DNA of 64,000 bases from Cupriavidus sp. 2SB. GTDB lineage: Bacteria; Pseudomonadota; Gammaproteobacteria; Burkholderiales; Burkholderiaceae. This document shows, in pieces, positions 1 to 10,600 of the stretch (the first letter of the stretch is position 1; the number at the start of each line of letters is the position of its first letter). The stretch lies in contig NZ_SCMX01000014.1 in the NCBI RefSeq assembly GCF_005503625.1, forward strand, positions 1-64,000, read 5' to 3'. Both the position numbers and the translations under genes were made by a program. The notes under the pieces are model-generated. The model made no database searches. It worked only from the letters and a program-made list of their open reading frames with translations, and had not been told where the DNA came from.

Positions 1-40
1 CCCCTCTCCCACTGCGCGGGAGAGGGGAGAAAACAAGCGG
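1..40. repeat. Paired-hairpin intergenic repeat, copy A (partial)
   Basis: The first bases form a GC-rich hairpin (CCCCTCTCCC, short loop, GGGAGAGGGG followed by AGAAAA). It matches the second hairpin of the repeat found complete near 21.9, 35.5 and 60.2 kb. The first hairpin would lie upstream of the window. It sits just past the 3' end of the GAF gene. Confidence 0.7.
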
Positions 41-44
41 GTAT

Positions 45-548
45 TCAGCGTCCAGCCACCGCCCCCACCACCATCTGCCCCAGCATCCGCAACGCCGTCA
101 AATCCTCACCCGTCCAAGCGTCCACGCCAGCCAGGTAATTGAACGTCCCGATCACCCGGCCACCATGACACAGCGGCACATTCACCACGCCGTTCAACCC
201 CAGCTCCCGGATGACCGCGATGTCGTCGAAGACAGCAGCCAGCGCCTCGTCGCCCTCACCAACAAAGACCTCGCCACGCACCAGCAACTGACGCGTCCAG
301 GCCGTGTCACCCTTGATCTTCTTGCCGCCGACCGGATAGGCAAGCGGGTCAGACGACCACAGCCGTTCGATTTCGTGACTCTCGGCGTGCCATGCATTGA
401 TCGTCAACAATCCCGGCCCGACGATCTCCAGCGTGGCCTGCCCCACTGCATCCATCACGGCCTCGGGCGTGGCCGCACCGCGCAGGCGATCGAACAGCGG
501 ATGCAGATGCGTCTGCCAATGGCCCAGCGTATCGACGCTTGCCATCAT
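45..548 (-). CDS. GAF domain protein
   Basis: This 167-residue protein is essentially one GAF domain. A helical lead (residues 5-40) is followed by the alternating sheet pattern of the fold, with typical late segments around 'GVVNVPLCHGGRVIGTFNY' and a C-terminal helix. GAF domains bind small ligands or act as redox or dimerisation modules; there is no output domain here. The single cysteine in the core does not fit free-methionine sulfoxide reductase, which needs several. The start codon overlaps the stop of the upstream Bug receptor gene (ATGA), so translation is probably coupled and the protein probably serves the same pathway. Two consecutive ATG codons are possible starts. The ligand is unknown. 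Confidence 0.8.
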   Translation of the reverse strand: MMASVDTLGHWQTHLHPLFDRLRGAATPEAVMDAVGQATLEIVGPGLLTINAWHAESHEIERLWSSDPLAYPVGGKKIKGDTAWTRQLLVRGEVFVGEGDEALAAVFDDIAVIRELGLNGVVNVPLCHGGRVIGTFNYLAGVDAWTGEDLTALRMLGQMVVGAVAGR

Positions 549-1522
549 TCCCCCTGGATGCCGAGTTCCTTGATCAGCTTGCCGTAGCGCACGGCATCGT
601 GGCGCAGGATCTTGCCGAATTCCTGCGGCGTCGATGTCGCGGTTTCCACGCCGATACCATCCATCTTGGCCTTGACCTCGGGCAGCGACATCACGCGGTT
701 GATCTCCGAATTCAACTTTGCCACCAGCGGGGCGGGCATGTTCTTAGGACCAAATGCGCCGTACCAGACTGCCAGTTCATAGCCGGGAATCGTTTCGCCA
801 ACCGTCGGCACGTTCGGCAGCAGCGGCGAACGCTTGGCCTCCGTCACGGCCAGCAGCTTGAGCTTGCCGGCCTTCACGTGCGGCAGCGTCTGCGTGCCGG
901 CCGAGAACAGCAGTTGCGTCTGGCCCGCCACCGTATCCACTACAGCGGGCGCGCCGCCCTTGTACGGTACGTGCAGCATCTGCACGCCAGCCATCTTCTC
1001 GAACAGCACCGCGCTCAGGTGATTGGTCGAACCAGGACCGGCGCTCGCATAGGCCAGCTTGCCGGGATTCGCCTTGGCATAGGCGATCAGTTCCTTGACG
1101 TTGTTCGCCGGCACCGACGGGTTCACGACCATCGTGTTAGTCACGTAGGCCAGCAGACCCAGCGGCGTGAAATCGTCCACGCCCTTGAACGGCATGTTGG
1201 CCATCAGCGCCGGGTTCATCGCGTGTGTGCTCATCGAACCGACGAGCAGCGTGTAGCCATCGGGCAGCGCACGCGCGACCATGGCCGAACCGATGTTGCC
1301 CGAGGCACCAGGCTTGTTGTCGACGATCACCGGCTGGCCCAGCGATTTGGTCAGGTGCTCGGACAGCACGCGCGCCAGGATGTCGGTGGAGCCGCCGGCC
1401 GCCCAGGGCACGATCAGCGTGATGGGCTTGGTGGGATACGCATCGGCGGCCCCGGCGAGGCTGGCAAACGATGCGGACAAAGCAGTCACGCCGCACAGCA
1501 GCGCCTTGAATACGGACTTCAT
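545..1522 (-). CDS. Bug family (TctC-like) periplasmic solute receptor
   Basis: A 325-residue periplasmic receptor of the Bordetella uptake gene family, which normally captures carboxylates for tripartite tricarboxylate transporters. Residues 1-26 form a Sec signal peptide ending AGA before ADAYP. The mature start 'YPTKPITLIVPWAAGGSTD' and the later 'VPYKGGAPAV' segment are family hallmarks, and the length is normal. A strong ribosome site (AGAAGGGGAG) precedes the ATG. No tctA/tctB membrane genes are nearby, as is common for the many orphan Bug proteins of Cupriavidus and Bordetella. It follows a gamma-glutamyltransferase-like gene by 40 bp and overlaps the GAF gene, so the three probably form one operon. 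The ligand may be related to the peptidase product, but this is inference. Confidence 0.9.
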   Translation of the reverse strand: MKSVFKALLCGVTALSASFASLAGAADAYPTKPITLIVPWAAGGSTDILARVLSEHLTKSLGQPVIVDNKPGASGNIGSAMVARALPDGYTLLVGSMSTHAMNPALMANMPFKGVDDFTPLGLLAYVTNTMVVNPSVPANNVKELIAYAKANPGKLAYASAGPGSTNHLSAVLFEKMAGVQMLHVPYKGGAPAVVDTVAGQTQLLFSAGTQTLPHVKAGKLKLLAVTEAKRSPLLPNVPTVGETIPGYELAVWYGAFGPKNMPAPLVAKLNSEINRVMSLPEVKAKMDGIGVETATSTPQEFGKILRHDAVRYGKLIKELGIQGE

Positions 1523-1562
1523 GATGCAACTCCCCTTCTGTCTTCAGCGTTGTAGTAATCCT

Positions 1563-3392
1563 TCAGCGGCCCACGGCATAGCCCTGCATGCCGCGCGCAT
1601 TGGCACCGGCGCGCAGCACCAGCCGGCCCTTTGCATCGCGCTCGCGCGTGCACGCAGACATGCGGCCTTCGGACCAGTCTTCTCCTACGCGAACTTCGTG
1701 CCCGCGTGCGCGCAGCGCATCGATGGTCTGCGCTGGCATGCGGCCTTCGACGGTGATGCGGTTCAGCGTGGTCTGGCGCGGCCAGAACGATTGCGGGAAG
1801 TGGTCCACGTGCCAGGCCGGTGCGTCGATGGCTTCCTGCAGGTTCATGCCGTGTACCGCGTGGCGCATGAAGAAAGCCAGCGACCATTGGTCCTGCTGGT
1901 CGCCGCCGGGCGTGCCGAACACCATGTACGGTTCGCCATCGCGCAGGCACATCGATGGCGACAACGTGGTGCACGGACGCTTGCCCGGTGCCAGCGTATT
2001 GGGCAGACCCGGTTCGAGCCAGGTCATCTGCAGCCGCGTGTTCAACGCGAAGCCGAGCGACGGAATCGTCGGGCTCGACGACAGCCAGCCGCCTGACGGC
2101 GTGGCCGCCACCATGTTGCCGTGTCGGTCGATCACGTCGATATGGCAGGTATCGCCGACAAAGACTTCACGCTCCGCCCATTCCGCCACCGGTGGCAGCG
2201 CGGCGAAAGTCGGCTCACCAATGCCGAAGCGCGTATCGGCAGCCGCCAGCGTGCGCTCGGCCACGGCAAGATCCGGCATGCGCGGTGCTTTGCCACCCAG
2301 CGTACCGGGCTGCATCGTCGGTATGGCGCGGTCACCGATCAACGCGGCGCGCGACGCCAGATAGTGCGGATTCAGCAGTGCGCCAAGGTGACTATCCTCG
2401 AACAGCGGATCGCCATACCACGCGGCGCGGTCGGCCATGGCCAGCTTGGCAGCCTCCGCGATCTTGTGGACGAACTCGGGCGACGTGGGTGCGTGGGCTT
2501 CAAGACCTGCGTGGCGCAGCATGCCGAGTTGCTGCAGGAAGACCGGGCCCTGGCTCCAGATATCGCACTTCGCCACGGTGTAGCGGCCGAAGTCGAGCGT
2601 GGGCGGCGTTTCCACCACGGGCCGCCAGTTCGCCATGTCGTCATAGCGCAGCAGGCCGGTGTGCTTCTCGCCCGTGGTGTCGCGCACGGGCGTGTCCTTG
2701 CAATAGGCGTCGATGGCTTCGGCCACGAAACCGCGATACCAGCCATCCATCGCGGCTTCGATCTGGCCGGTACGGGTATCGCTCTTGGACTGCGCGATCT
2801 CGACAATACGCGTGTAGGTATCGGCCAGCACCGGCAGCGTGTGCAGTGCGCCGGGGCGCGGCACCTTGCCATCGGGCAGCCAGGTTTGCGCGGAACTGTG
2901 CCACTCGTCACGGAACAGCGACTGCACGGCGAGGATGGCTTGCGAGATGCGCGGCACCAGTGGAAAGCCGTCTCGCGCATAGCCGATGGCCGGTGCCAGC
3001 ACATCGGCCACGGACCACGTACCGTGATCGCGCAACATCGTCATCCATGCGCCAAACGCGCCGGGCACCGTGGCGGGCATCAGGCCGATGCCGGGCATCA
3101 TCTCCATGCCCTGCGCGAGGAGCGCTGCCGGATCGGCCAGCGCCGGCGCCGGACCCTGGCCGCAGACCGATCGCATCGCGCGCTCGCGCTCGCTCCAGAA
3201 CAGGATCGGCACTTCGCCGCCCGGACCGTTCAGGTGCGGCTCCACCACTTGCAGCACGAAACCAGCCGCCACGGCGGCGTCGAAGGCATTGCCGCCCTTC
3301 TCCAGCACACCCATCGCGGTTTGCGTGGCCAGCCAGTGCGTGGAGGCAGCAACGCCGAACGTGCCGACGATCTCGGGGCGTGTCGTGAACAT
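1563..3392 (-). CDS. Gamma-glutamyltransferase family protein
   Basis: A 609-residue member of the gamma-glutamyltranspeptidase (Ntn-hydrolase) family, which cleaves or transfers gamma-glutamyl groups or related amide-linked acyl groups. The N-terminal part has the family's 'AAVAAGFVLQVVEPHLNGPGG' region. The self-processing site is GDTCHIDVID with threonine near residue 415, where classical enzymes have TTHxSVVD. Downstream 'GNMVAATPSGG' and 'FGTPGGDQQDQW' also fit. No signal peptide is visible, so it may be cytoplasmic like several GGT-family amidohydrolases of soil bacteria. It is the first gene of an operon with a Bug receptor and a GAF protein and is divergent from a LysR gene that may control it. 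The exact substrate is not predictable. Confidence 0.88.
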   Translation of the reverse strand: MFTTRPEIVGTFGVAASTHWLATQTAMGVLEKGGNAFDAAVAAGFVLQVVEPHLNGPGGEVPILFWSERERAMRSVCGQGPAPALADPAALLAQGMEMMPGIGLMPATVPGAFGAWMTMLRDHGTWSVADVLAPAIGYARDGFPLVPRISQAILAVQSLFRDEWHSSAQTWLPDGKVPRPGALHTLPVLADTYTRIVEIAQSKSDTRTGQIEAAMDGWYRGFVAEAIDAYCKDTPVRDTTGEKHTGLLRYDDMANWRPVVETPPTLDFGRYTVAKCDIWSQGPVFLQQLGMLRHAGLEAHAPTSPEFVHKIAEAAKLAMADRAAWYGDPLFEDSHLGALLNPHYLASRAALIGDRAIPTMQPGTLGGKAPRMPDLAVAERTLAAADTRFGIGEPTFAALPPVAEWAEREVFVGDTCHIDVIDRHGNMVAATPSGGWLSSSPTIPSLGFALNTRLQMTWLEPGLPNTLAPGKRPCTTLSPSMCLRDGEPYMVFGTPGGDQQDQWSLAFFMRHAVHGMNLQEAIDAPAWHVDHFPQSFWPRQTTLNRITVEGRMPAQTIDALRARGHEVRVGEDWSEGRMSACTRERDAKGRLVLRAGANARGMQGYAVGR

Positions 3393-3521
3393 GGGTGAAT
3401 GACTCCTGTTGCAGGCAATTGACTTGTGATTCGAGTATAGGCAGGGAAAATAACTGCCAAGATCGAATAACTTATCGTTGCATTACCATTCGGTTATACG
3501 ACTTTGCTGATTCGCGCCCCT
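3393..3521. promoter_or_regulatory. Divergent control region of the GGT operon and its LysR gene
   Basis: This AT-richer gap lies between divergent starts. It contains ATAACTTAT at 3467-3475, an odd-length perfect palindrome of the T-N11-A type that LysR regulators often bind, and a GTTAT about 20 bp further on. A ribosome site (CAGGAGT) for the GGT gene lies just inside it. The operator role is inference from layout and symmetry. Confidence 0.4.
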
Positions 3522-4475
3522 ATGCCCATCGCTACTGACAAGCTGCTGCATCAGATTGTGTCGCGCCTGCGCCTGCGGCATTTGCCGTTGCTGCTGGCGC
3601 TGGAGCGTCAACGTTCGATCTCGCGCGTCGCCGCCGAGCTCAATTTGTCGCAGCCCGCCGTAACCAAGGCGTTGCGCGAGATCGAAGACATCTTCATGAC
3701 GCCGCTGTTCACGCGCACGCGCAACGGACTGGAGCCGACCGCCACGGGCGACGCGGTCCTCGCTCATGCGCGCACGACATTGGCCGATGCCGATGCACTG
3801 GGCCGCCAACTGGCCGTGATCGAGGCGGGCGGGCGCGGACGGCTGCGGCTCGGCGTGATCCCCTACACGGCCCGCGCGGTACTCGATGCCGCGCTGGCCT
3901 ATGGGCTGGGACAGTCGCCGCGTATCTCGGTGCTGGTGCGCGAAGGCACCACCGACGAACTCGTCAACGCGCTGCGCGGCCACGAACTCGATTGCGTGAT
4001 CGCGCGCTCGTTCTACGTGACCGGCGAGGACATCATGCAGCAGCCGCTGTATCGGGAAGAACCCGTGCTCGTGGTACCGTCGCAGGCGCAAGCGCGGCTG
4101 ACGCGCGCTGGACTCGACTGGAAACGGCTGGCCGAACTCGACTGGATTTTGCCGCCGCCCCATACGCCGGTCCGCCGCACCATCAACACGATGTTCGCAG
4201 TAGCTGGTGTTGCACCACCGCTGCCCATCGTCGAAACCTACTCGATCAAGCCGATGGCGACGCTGCTACGCAGCCAGCCGGACACCATTACCATCGTGCC
4301 GCGTGCCGTGGCGGCGGAACTGGCTGAATTGGGCGACGCGGCGACGCTGCCGTTTTCGCTGAGCTGGGATTTGCCGTCGGTGGGGGTGATGTGGCGAAGA
4401 GAAGCCGAGGTGAATGAGATGGTGGCGGGGATGGTGGCGGCGTTGCGCGGAGTTTCGCTCCCCTCTTCTCCTTAG
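3522..4475 (+). CDS. LysR family transcriptional regulator
   Basis: A LysR-type regulator of about 317 residues. The N-terminal winged helix-turn-helix includes 'AAELNLSQPAVTKALREIE', and the effector-binding domain extends to the end. The ATG at 3522 is chosen over an in-frame TTG at 3504 because LysR proteins rarely carry the extra residues; neither has a good ribosome site. It is divergent from the GGT-Bug-GAF operon and probably its local activator. The last ~120 bases (4332-4450) have a degenerate, almost gap-free copy at 15272-15387 in the same orientation, on the far side of the RTX secretion locus. Copy B of the intergenic repeat begins at its stop codon. Confidence 0.92.
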   Translation: MPIATDKLLHQIVSRLRLRHLPLLLALERQRSISRVAAELNLSQPAVTKALREIEDIFMTPLFTRTRNGLEPTATGDAVLAHARTTLADADALGRQLAVIEAGGRGRLRLGVIPYTARAVLDAALAYGLGQSPRISVLVREGTTDELVNALRGHELDCVIARSFYVTGEDIMQQPLYREEPVLVVPSQAQARLTRAGLDWKRLAELDWILPPPHTPVRRTINTMFAVAGVAPPLPIVETYSIKPMATLLRSQPDTITIVPRAVAAELAELGDAATLPFSLSWDLPSVGVMWRREAEVNEMVAGMVAALRGVSLPSSP

Positions 4476-4590
4476 CTCCCCTCTCCCGCAGGGCGGGAGA
4501 GGGGTTGGGGGAGAGGGCTGGAGGTTCTGCTTGCCGACCACTTCGCAATTTAAACGGCTGGCCCTCTCCCCCGCAACGGGAGAGGCGCTC
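4476..4590. repeat. Paired-hairpin intergenic repeat, copy B
   Basis: The first hairpin (CTCCCCTCTCCCGC and its complement, then TTGGGGGAGAGGGC) is followed by the conserved GGAGGTTCTGCTTGCCGACC segment, a spacer, and a shortened second hairpin (CCCTCTCCCCCGC...GGGAGAGG). It fills the space between the convergent LysR and RTX genes. No T-run follows either stem, so it does not look like a standard terminator. Confidence 0.85.
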
Positions 4591-4602
4591 TCTCCCACGA
4601 AC

Positions 4603-7600
4603 CTACTTCCAGTTCGCAGCCAATGTCGCCCCGAGCGCGGCCTGATACTCCTCGCTGAGCGTGGTCTGCCCCGGCGCGGGCGGTGCGAACTGCGCCATGG
4701 CCGACACCAGAGAATTGACCTGCGAGTCCAGCAACTGCTTGCCGTCCGACATGACGAACTTCTCGACGTGATTCGCGCTCGACGAGAACCATCCCACGAT
4801 CGTCATGCTGTCCGAGGTGCCGATCTGGCCCACTACAAGGTCAGACCCGGATTGGCTGAACCAGACTTGATCGTAAGAGGTGTTCTGGTCGAACGACAGC
4901 GCATCCGCGTTGCCGGCAGTGCTGTCGTTTTCGACGACGCGATCCGCGCCACTACCTCGAACGAAGCGATACGTATCGTTGCCGGTGCCCCCCGTCAGCG
5001 TGTCCGCGCCTGAGCCGCCCGTCAGGAAGTCCCCGCCGCCACCGCCAAACAGCAGATCATTGCCCTCGCCGCCGTCCAGCTTGTCGCTGAAGATTCCGCC
5101 CGTAAGGCTGTCGTTGCCCAGCCCGCCTCCGATATTCACTCCGTAGAGGCTGCTGTTGCTTACGAAGACGTCATCGGCAGAGCTAAGCATGGTGAAGGCG
5201 CCCATCAGGTCCGCACGGGTCCAGATTGTGCCGTCGGCGAACGTGACCTGATCGATCTTGCGTTCAGGGTAACTATCGGAGTAGTAGAAGTCCTTCAGGG
5301 TGACACTGTCACCGCTGTTAAACGACAGCACCAGGTCCGATCCCGATCGACTGACGCTATCGACATCCGATGTGTTGAGATCGGTGAATTGCAGTTGATC
5401 GACGCGGCCAACGGCCGAGTCGCTCTGAACGACGGTGTCTTGTCCGAACCCCTTGCTGAAGACAAATGTGTCACTGCCGGCACCTCCATCAAGCGTATCG
5501 TCTCCGATGCCACCAATCAGGATGTCATTGCCACTCCCTCCCTTGAGGGTGTCGTTGCCTTCGCCACCATCGAGACGGTCATTGAGGTTGCCACCGGTCA
5601 GATTGTCATTGCCGCCCAGGCCCGCGATATTCGCACCGACGAGGTTGGATGCCGTCACGGTGTCGGCGCCCGCGCTCAAATTGGTCAATGCTGCCATCAG
5701 GCCGCTGCGGGTCCAGGTGGCATCAGTGAAGACCAGCTTGTCGATCTTGTACTCGGGATAGCTGTCGCTGTTGTAGAAGTCCTTCAATGTCACGCTGTCG
5801 CCGCTGGCGAAGGCAAGCACCACGTTAAAACCACTGCGTGTGATGCTGAGCAGATCGGTGCTGGCGAGGTCCGTGAACTGCAACTGGTCGACGCGACCCG
5901 AGCTCGAGTCGCTCTGGGTGATGGTGTCCTGACCGAAGCCCTTGCTAAAGACGAAGGTGTCGCTGCCCGACCCGCCATTGAGCAAATCATTGCCGACGCC
6001 CCCGATCAGCGTGTCGTCACCCGCGCCCCCGTTCAACGTATCGTTGCCCTCGCCACCGTCGAGGCGGTCATTGAGGTTGCCACCGGTCAGGCTGTCGTTG
6101 CCACCGAGACCCCGGATGGTGTTGGCCATTCCCGGCAGGGCAACAATGACGTTATCGTTTTCGTCGCCGTAGGTCACGACGTTCGCACGGATCGCCGCAG
6201 CATCCCATATCGTGCCATCGGGGAACTTCAGATTTTTGACCGTGCTAACGGTACCCGACTGGGTAAAGTAGGCGTTGATGGTCAAGGCATCTTGTCCATT
6301 CGCGTGCACCAGCACGAGGGCGTCGCCGACACGTCGCACGCTGAGGTCTGCTACGTTGATGTCGGTCAGCTCTACGGTATCGAGCTGGGCGCCCGAACTG
6401 TCTGCGCTACCAATGGTGTCACGCCCATAACCCGTACCGAAACGGAATACGTCGATACCGGCTCCCCCGTATAGCGTATCGTTGCCCGCACCGCCATCAA
6501 TGATGTCGGCTCCATCATCGCCATAGAGCGTATCGTCCCCGGCATCGCCGAACAGCACATCATTGCCGCCAGCACCGTAGATGGTGTCATTGCCGGTGTC
6601 GCCGTGGAGCGTGTCGTTGGCGCTGCCAGCTACGATCACGTCGTCTCCGGGAGTACTGGCGATCGATTTGGCTAAAACCGTATCGAGCGTCCAGGTTGTG
6701 CCGTCCACGAACTTCAGTTGCTCAATGCCATAGTAGGCACCGTTATTGTTATAGAAGTATTTGTCGATGCGCAGCGTGCTGTTGGAACCGGCAATCGACA
6801 GGATGAGATCGTCCGTGCCGGCAACGCGACGCACGGTGATGTCTTCCGGTTGAATGTCGGTATCGAACAGGACGACATCGGTATTGGCGAGGCCATCGGA
6901 CGACTCAGCGATGCGATCGTTGCCGGAGTTGCGGCCGAACAAATAGGTATCGCTGCCCGCGCCACCATTGAGCGTGTCGTTGCCGGAGCCGCCGTCCAAT
7001 ACATCGTTGCCACCACGGCCGTCCAGCAGGTCGTCTCCGTCGCCACCCGCAAGGGTGTTTGCAGCACCGCTGCCGATCAGAACATCGTTCCCCTCCGTGC
7101 CCTGGTTCACCTGGTTCAGTATGGCGTTGAAGTCCCAGACAGTACCGTCCGCGAACTTCAACTGTTCAATACCGTAGTAATAGCCGTCGTTGTAGAAGAA
7201 TTTCTCGATACGCAAGGTGCTCGTACTGCCTTGGATCGAGATCAGCAGATCGTCGGTTGTGCCATCCCGCTTGACGATGATGTCGGCAGGGACAATATCT
7301 GCGTCGAACCGCACGACGTCAGTATTCGCGCCGCCGTCGCCGGATTCTGCGATACGGTCGTTACCTGAATTGCGGCCGAATAGGTATACGTCGCTGCCGG
7401 TGTTGCCGTTAAGCGTGTCGTTACCAGTACCGCCGTCCAGCACGTCATTGCCAGCCCGCCCGTCAAGCTTGTCATCGCCATCGCCGCCCGCGAGCGTGTT
7501 CGCCGCACCGCTACCGATGAGAATGTCGTTACTAGCAGTACCCTGGTTCACTTGGTTCAGCACCACGTTGAAGTCCCAGACGGTACCGTCCGCAAACTTC

Positions 7601-10600
7601 AACTGTTCAATGCCGTAGTAGTAGCCGTCGCTATAGAAGTAGTTGTCGATGCGAAGCGTGCTGTCGCTGCCGGCAATCGAAATCAGCAGCGTATCGGTGG
7701 TGCCGTCTCGCCTGACGATGACGTCCCCGGGTGCGATGTCTGCGTCGAACTGCACGATGTCAGTATTGGCGCTGCCATCGCCGGATTCGGCAATACGGTC
7801 GTTTCCGGAGTTGCGCCCGAAGAGATAGGTATCGTTGCCCGTATTGCCATTGAGCGTGTCGTTGCCCGCGCCACCATCGATCAGGTCATTGCCGCCACGA
7901 CCATCGATCGTGTCGTTGCCCGCGCCGCCGCGTAGCGTATTGGCTCCGCCATTGCCGACCAGTACATCGTTGCCGTCGGTTCCAGCTAATGTCATGCCGA
8001 AGACGGTCTGATAGTCCAGCACAGTTCCATCGGCAAACTTCAATTGCTCGATGCCATAGTACGCGCCATCGCTATAGAAGTACTTCGAGATGCGCAGCGT
8101 GCTGGTAGAGCCAGCAATCGTGATGAGCAGGTCGTCGGTCGTGCCGTCCCGCTTCAGGATCACATCGGAGGGCAGTACATCGGCGTCGAACAGCACTACA
8201 TCGGTATTGGCTCCGCTGTCGCCCGATTCGACAATGCGATCGCTGCCGGAATTGCGGCCGAACAGGTAATTGTCGCTGCCGATGCCGCCGTCAAGGTAGT
8301 CATTGCCCTCTCCACCGTCGAGCACGTCGTTACCGCCACGGCCCTCGAGACGGTCATCGCCCGCGCCACCATTCAGCACGTTCGCGCCACTGGAGCCGAC
8401 GATCGTGTCACTACCCGCCGTACTCGCAAGCGTCTGGTTCAGCACGGTGTTGAAATCCCATACCGTACCATCTGCGAACTTCAGTTGCTCGATGCCGTAG
8501 TAGGCGCCGTCGCTATAGAAGTAGTTGGTAATGCGCAGCGTGCTGCTGGAGCCTGCGATCGAGATCAGGAGATCGTCGGTAACGCCGTCACGCTTCAGGA
8601 CGATGTCCGTTGGCAGGATATCTGCGTCGAACTTTACGATATCCGTGTTGGCAGTGCTGTCAGCCGACTCAGAAATCGTGTCGTTGCCCGAGTTGCGGCC
8701 GAACAGGTATGTGTCGCTGCCTGCGCCCCCGTTGAGCGTATCGTTGCCGCCGCCACCATCGAGAATGTCGTTTCCACCGCGGCCCTCGATGCGGTCGTTG
8801 CCCCCAAGACCGTTCAGTACATCATTGGTGGCATAACCGTAGATTACGTCCGACACGTCGCGACCGAGAATGACCTGAGCTTTGACATCCGCGATGCCAA
8901 GCACGTCGCCATTGGCAAACTGGATTTGTCCTACTGCGGCTGAAGTGCCAGCGTCCTGCAGGAAATATCCCTTGATCAGCAGGAGGTCGCTGGTGCCGTT
9001 GATCGAGATGTATAGATCATCATTGGAACGCGTAAGCGTGACATCGTCCTTGCCAAGGCCGCCACCGATAACGACGGCATCCGATCCCACTGCGTCTGAG
9101 GACGTGTTGTCGATGGTGTCGTAGCCTGCGCCCGGCCCGAACAGGTACTTGTCGTTGCCTTTGCCGCCAGTGAGAGTGTCGTTACCAGCGCCGCCGTCGA
9201 GCACGTCGTCACCGTCGCCGCCCGAGAGCTTGTCGTCGCCACCGTTGCCAAGAAGAATATCGTTGCCGCCCATGCCGCTGATGGTTTCCGCGATAGCGTC
9301 TCCAGTGATGCGGTTGGCCGTGTCGTCTCCGGTAATGGCGGTTCCCTGAACAAAGCCAATCTGCGAGAGTAAGGCGCCGAATCCGTCGCCTGACTGAGCA
9401 TCTGACGAAGTGCGCAGCGCTTTAAGTATTTCGTCGCCGATGAATCCGTTCTGACCGAGTGCTTGGCCGAACTCGATGATGTCCGCCCTGGCACCGTTTG
9501 GATCGCTCGCATAGCGCGCTTTCAACAGCGCCACGATGTCGCTCACGTCAAACTTCGGGGTGCTGTCTACCTCGGAAAACGTGAGGTCAAGTGCGTCCAT
9601 GTAGTCGGCATATCGAGTCTGCAGAATCAGCTCGCCATACACGAAGTTTCGAAGATCCTGGTACATGCCGTTGATCTGGGCTGAGGCGTTGGGCCCAGGA
9701 TTCCCAGTCCCAGCATTGGTGCCGGCTCCTTGTATGAACGACTCACCCAAGTAGTTCTCCAGCGCAACGAGCTTGCGTGCATCGTCCAGGTACTCGCCCC
9801 GGCTATGGGGATCTACCAACGCGGCACCCATCCATTTGTAGATGATCGCGTCAACGAGATCCCAGCGTGCAGGAGCTTCGGCGTTTGCAGCAAACTGGCT
9901 AACGAGTGCCAACAGTGTGCCACCAGTGTCCTTGAGTATCGCCTGATGGAGACTGCTGACTCGTCCCGATCCTTCAACGTCCGGCATCCCTGCGAGGGTC
10001 GACTCGTTGTCTTCTTCAGTATTGAGGTCTATCGTATCCGTGGGGTCGACATGGAACCAGACGTCCGTTACGGCGCCGATATGACCATCCGTGCCGGTAT
10101 AGGAGCCCAGCAAACCATGCTGATTCTGGTTGCCGTCAACTTGGTTACTGGCAATTGCATCGAGCGAAATGGACGCCACGTTGGCGGCACCGAGCGACAT
10201 GAGCTCGCCATCTTGCACGTTTCCGTCCTGGTTCTTATCTTGCCAGACGAGCACCTTGTCAAAGTCTACGTCGGCGGCATCAAACTTCCCATCGTGATTC
10301 GAGTCGAGTGCGCGCAATGCATCGAATCCATTGGGCGCGTTCCCATCGCCGCCTGGCGTGAACTGGCCAAATAGCTCGGCGCCGCTATCGATCTTGCCAT
10401 CGCCATTGCGATCCATGACGAGGAGGCCGTCGTCCTTCCCTACCCATCCAGTACTTTCGGCGAATCCATCGCCGTCGTGGTCGAAGTAGATGCCATCTGC
10501 GCTGGATACAGTTTCCACGCCATCTCCGTCCAGATCGATGATAAGTGGGCTGACTGTCTGCGCATTGTTGTTCCATTTGTCCCTGAGGGAGCTGGAGATC

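Noticed and set aside
4476..4590. Repeat hairpins as rho-independent terminators
   Set aside because: The stems are strong, but no T-run follows either hairpin, and other copies sit inside an operon and at a gene start.
5389..8943. Long plus-strand open frames across the RTX gene
   Set aside because: They recur with the same 441-bp period as the RTX modules and are shadows of the repeats; no ribosome sites or domain features.
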